From an uncultured Bacilli bacterium (lineage in GTDB: Bacteria; Bacillota_I; Bacilli_A; RF39; UBA660), in NCBI GenBank assembly GCA_944358305.1, contig CALVQK010000006.1, forward strand, positions 1-64,000: 64,000 nt of DNA, read 5' to 3'. This document shows, one piece after another, positions 61,352 to 64,000 of this stretch (the first letter of the stretch is position 1; each line of letters starts with the position of its first letter). The position numbers and the translations under genes were made by a program. Under the pieces are notes generated by a model. It worked only from the letters and a program-made list of their open reading frames with translations, was not told the DNA's origin and ran no database searches.

Positions 61352-61825
61352 ATGAAAAGAAAATTTAAGATTTGGCAGGTATTTTTAGGAGTATTTATTT
61401 TATTTTTAGTTACAGGATGTGGAAATAGTGATAATACTTCATCTATGACTTGTACAAGAACTATGGATCAAAATAATATCAAAACAAGTTTAAAGTATAA
61501 TGTGGAATTTAAGGATGGTTATGTTTTAAGAATCAAAAGTGTGGAAACGGTTGAGACTAGTAGTAGCGATATTTTAGATACTTATAAAGAACAAATTGAA
61601 TCTTTATATAGTCCCTACCAAGATGTAGATTATTATGAGTATAATGTCAATATTGAGGATAATAAATTAACTTCTACAGTTGATATTAATTATGAAAAAG
61701 TAGATACTGATAGATTGCTTGAGATTGACTCTGCTAATGGACAATTAATAAAAGATGGTAAAATTAGCGTTAATGATATCAAAAGTGTCTATGAGAGTCT
61801 AGGAGCAATATGTGAAGAAGACTAG
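61352..61825 (+). CDS. YehR/DUF1307-like lipoprotein
   Basis: 157 aa. A lipoprotein signal peptide ends in the lipobox LVTGC (Cys23), followed by a polar spacer and an alpha/beta domain (SSMTCT ... SVYESLGAICEED). It parallels the extracytoplasmic part of the membrane protein at 38590-39360. RBS AGGAGG. Function unknown. Confidence 0.8.
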   Translation: MKRKFKIWQVFLGVFILFLVTGCGNSDNTSSMTCTRTMDQNNIKTSLKYNVEFKDGYVLRIKSVETVETSSSDILDTYKEQIESLYSPYQDVDYYEYNVNIEDNKLTSTVDINYEKVDTDRLLEIDSANGQLIKDGKISVNDIKSVYESLGAICEED

Positions 61826-61847
61826 TTTTGTTTAACTAGTCTTTTAT
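61818..61847 (+). terminator. Intrinsic terminator after the lipoprotein gene
   Basis: 10-bp stem (61818-61827 with 61834-61843), 6-base loop, T-rich tail; it includes the lipoprotein stop codon and the 3' end of the convergent gene. Confidence 0.85.
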
Positions 61848-62684
61848 TTTTAATGATAAAGTATGAATAATAGCATCTTCTTTAAAATTGTAGATCTCTC
61901 CCATTAAACCATCTATTGTAGAAATAACAGCAAAGCCTGGAGCACAATTGTCAAAATTATAATAATTTGGTTGTAAATTACTACAACTACCTATTTTAAA
62001 AACATTTCTATTTTCTTTGAATTTAAATAAATGAGAATGGCCTTGTAAAATGACATCATAGTTATAATGTGGTGGTACCAAGATTGAAGGCGTTACTTGA
62101 TGCTCCATAAATAATTTATAATCAGAGCAATTTATATAGGCACCACCTGGACCTAAAATAATAAAAGTACGAGATGATAACTCTTTATATAAATCAATAC
62201 CTAGTTGTTTAAATTTAGTATCGTGATTACCTAGAATAGCATAAGTAGTCATATTAAGAGGAAAAATATCATGAAATAAAGTTATCTGTTTATAAAGTTT
62301 TGTAATTAATTCATTTTTGGTAAAAACATCTCTTTCGTCAAAGCCATCTAAAATATCACCTAAATGTAAAACTTTGTCTATGTTATTATCTTTAAAAAAA
62401 TCATAACTTTTCTTGATATAGAAAGGACTTGCTAATTCACTTCCAATATGAGTATCACTTATAATGCCTATTTTTGATTCATTTATTATTAAAGAAAATT
62501 GATACTTACATTTAAGAGTTTCTAATACTTCTTTTCTTTCTTTAGTAATATTTTTATCATGTAGACCATAATCTAATAATCCTAACATTTCAGTATGCTT
62601 TAATTTGTAGTTTTCCTTTAAAATGTAAAAATTATCTAAAGTCAATTTACTTATAATTTCTTTGTACTCTAAATCTTTTTTCAT
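61836..62684 (-). CDS. Metallophosphoesterase
   Basis: 282 aa. The calcineurin-like motifs are complete: ISDTHIGS, LHLGDILDG, ILGNHD, MEHQ and a GHSHLF block. An N-terminal helical region of about 75 residues precedes the catalytic domain. Substrate unknown; it may be a phosphodiesterase of the YfcE/MJ0936 type or a nuclease-like member. Confidence 0.87.
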   Translation of the reverse strand: MKKDLEYKEIISKLTLDNFYILKENYKLKHTEMLGLLDYGLHDKNITKERKEVLETLKCKYQFSLIINESKIGIISDTHIGSELASPFYIKKSYDFFKDNNIDKVLHLGDILDGFDERDVFTKNELITKLYKQITLFHDIFPLNMTTYAILGNHDTKFKQLGIDLYKELSSRTFIILGPGGAYINCSDYKLFMEHQVTPSILVPPHYNYDVILQGHSHLFKFKENRNVFKIGSCSNLQPNYYNFDNCAPGFAVISTIDGLMGEIYNFKEDAIIHTLSLKIKD

Positions 62685-62692
62685 TTTAACCC

Positions 62693-63178
62693 TTAGATTT
62701 TTTTTATTATTTTATAAGTTCTTATATAATATCCTTTTTTAATATAGAACTCAAGACCGTTTTTATTGGTACCAAAGACATCAATATCTATATATTTACA
62801 ATTAATACTTTTTAAATAAGCTTCAGCTTGGTCTAATAAATAACTACCTATACTTTGTCCCCTTTCCTTTTCTTTTATAATTAATTTAAGGATTCTACCT
62901 CTTTTAGGACATCTACTAACATATTTATGACCAAATGGTAAATCATCAACAGCACAAATAGTAAGGCCTAATACTTTAGAGTCTTTTATAGCAAGAAAGA
63001 TTTTGCCTTCTTTTTCTTTTACTAAGTTCATTATTAAATTAAAATACTCTTCTTTATAATTACTTACACTAGTCATTATATTTTGTTCATCTATTTTAGC
63101 ATGATAATCTTGTAATTCTTCTAATAAATCTTTTACGTCTTCTTTATATTTATCTTTATATACAACTATATCTATCAT
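62693..63178 (-). CDS. GNAT-family N-acetyltransferase
   Basis: 161 aa. The acetyl-CoA loop is seen around EKERGQSIGSYLLDQAEAYLKS and the final strand GLEFYIKKGYYIRTYKIIKK fits. Starts ATG at 63178 and ends 8 bases before the metallophosphoesterase, so the two are probably co-transcribed. Substrate unknown. Confidence 0.87.
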   Translation of the reverse strand: MIDIVVYKDKYKEDVKDLLEELQDYHAKIDEQNIMTSVSNYKEEYFNLIMNLVKEKEGKIFLAIKDSKVLGLTICAVDDLPFGHKYVSRCPKRGRILKLIIKEKERGQSIGSYLLDQAEAYLKSINCKYIDIDVFGTNKNGLEFYIKKGYYIRTYKIIKKI

Positions 63179-63243
63179 TTTCCACCATATTTAGCCTTTC
63201 TAACTATATAGTTATATTATCATATAATTAATTGCTTTGCATA

Positions 63244-63273
63244 GAAAAGAGGCTTTAGATTACTTTTAGCCTC
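63244..63273 (-). terminator. Intrinsic terminator after the VWA-like gene
   Basis: GAGGCT/AGCCTC stem (63273-63268 with 63254-63249) and T4 on the minus strand, overlapping the stop codon of the VWA-like gene. Confidence 0.75.
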
Positions 63274-64000
63274 ATCTTGTTTTTCCACTATAAGTTTTGG
63301 AAAATAAATCGTTTGTCATTAATCTTTCTAATTGTTCTCCTGTTATATTAATTACTTTACCACCTTTAGGATTAATCTTTTTATCACCAAAGACAATCCA
63401 AATTGCATCTATAGCTTTATCTGGCATATAAGATTCGCCATCTGTAAATATTATTTTATTTTCAACTCGTCTTGTAAAAGCATTAACTGCTACATCAAAA
63501 TCTGTACCACCGCCACCAACAAATTCCATTTTATCAATATCTTCTTCTGTGCGTATTTCTGTAAAGCCGTAGAATTCATCATCAAAACAACCAACTTTGA
63601 CTTTAGAATTTTTTAAAATATTTTTACATTCTCTTAAGAAATTTTTTAATAGAGTCTCAGAAACAGAACCACTTGTATCTAGTAATATTTCTGTTTCAGG
63701 ACGCGGTATTTCTTCAAGATAAGGAGTTACTACCCCATCTTCAATAGTAGCATTACGATAAGACCAATCAATATCATATTTAATGGCTTCTTTTAATAAG
63801 CGTCTCCAATCAATAAGTGGCGATGAATTACCTATATTTTTAACAGTTCTTAAATCTTTAGTACTACTAGCAGTATGAGATTCTCTAACAAGGTCATCTT
63901 GTAGTTTTTCTAAATTCCTTTTTCTTTCTGTTTTATTTTGTTTAAAAACTTCTTTTTCTCCTAAAGATTCAAATTCTTTTTGAGCCTCTTCGAGGAAATC
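63272..64000 (-). CDS. VWA-like domain protein (DUF2201 metallopeptidase-like), partial at right edge
   Basis: The reading frame is open without a stop from 64000 to the TGA at 63272 (242 codons seen); the start lies beyond the window. A helical region with DLVRESHTASS and IDWRRLLKEAIKYDIDWSYRNA precedes a VWA domain with the MIDAS motif DTSGS and GGGGTDF. This combination fits the DUF2201 C-terminal VWA-like domain, whose N-terminal part is a predicted metallopeptidase. These usually pair with a MoxR-like ATPase, which would be outside the window. Confidence 0.8.
   Translation of the reverse strand, partial: DFLEEAQKEFESLGEKEVFKQNKTERKRNLEKLQDDLVRESHTASSTKDLRTVKNIGNSSPLIDWRRLLKEAIKYDIDWSYRNATIEDGVVTPYLEEIPRPETEILLDTSGSVSETLLKNFLRECKNILKNSKVKVGCFDDEFYGFTEIRTEEDIDKMEFVGGGGTDFDVAVNAFTRRVENKIIFTDGESYMPDKAIDAIWIVFGDKKINPKGGKVINITGEQLERLMTNDLFSKTYSGKTR

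Overview
The window is 64 kb of AT-rich chromosome from a walled, endospore-forming, low-G+C Gram-positive bacterium of the Bacilli type. Supporting features are a Bacillus-type DnaB/DnaD replication protein, DivIVA and SepF, the rlmN-prpC-prkC-rsgA-rpe cluster, GatCAB, ParE/ParC, a broken ylbD-E-F-H (rsmD) cluster, SpoVA, SpoIVFA/FB, CotY/CotZ-like and BclA-like proteins. TGA serves as a stop codon, so this is not a code-4 mollicute. No species can be named from sequence alone; an uncultured gut lineage of Bacilli or Erysipelotrichia is a guess. Most genes lie on the minus strand.

Layout. 0.2-10 kb: two D-Ala-D-Ala carboxypeptidases of unrelated folds (divergent), NUDIX, YihY, a membrane sensor with a degenerate GGDEF domain, and gatCAB. 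10-21 kb: a U32 enzyme, RelQ, DivIVA, SepF, a HerA-like ATPase, an unusual zinc-ribbon/glycine-zipper/coiled-coil protein, tRNA-Arg and DnaB. 21-28.7 kb is an accessory stretch: a 611-aa exported protein with two GC-rich variable patches, its leader with a G9 tract, an Rpn-like nuclease, SpoVB, a DUF4143-type ATPase with an operator-like inverted repeat, small membrane proteins and a candidate structured RNA. 29-44.4 kb: a two-component system, rsmD and the ylb genes, parC/parE, and the prkC cluster. 44.5-53 kb is rich in sporulation genes: a sigma-F/G-type factor, an unknown exported protein, spoVAC-AD-AE, a paralogue of the variable protein's C-terminal domain, yqeK, a KinB-like kinase, a dead EIIB-like protein, tandem CotY/CotZ proteins and a CotO-like protein. 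53-64 kb: a SEDS protein, a glycosyltransferase, tRNA-Ala, a collagen-like spore surface protein, the spoIIB-like/radC/mreC/mreD/spoIVFA/spoIVFB run, and a VWA protein cut by the right edge.

The most interesting locus is 21271-23318. The exported protein carries two copies of a lectin-like C-terminal domain. Each copy has a short patch (22001-22077 and 21353-21432) that is about 56% G+C inside AT-rich DNA, strongly divergent between copies, and bounded by nearly identical nucleotide flanks. This resembles target repeats of a diversity-generating retroelement, although no reverse transcriptase or template is in the window and adenine-only mutation does not simply explain the copy-to-copy differences. 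Upstream, the leader holds a promoter-like pair, a 15-codon ORF containing a G9 tract, and then an intrinsic terminator before the gene. In one alternative G-tract frame the leader ORF would run to the end of the terminator's first arm. This suggests a slippage-controlled attenuator acting as an ON/OFF switch on a hypervariable surface protein. That reading is inference.

Many gene starts were moved from the longest ORF to an internal start preceded by a good Shine-Dalgarno sequence; the evidence fields say where.
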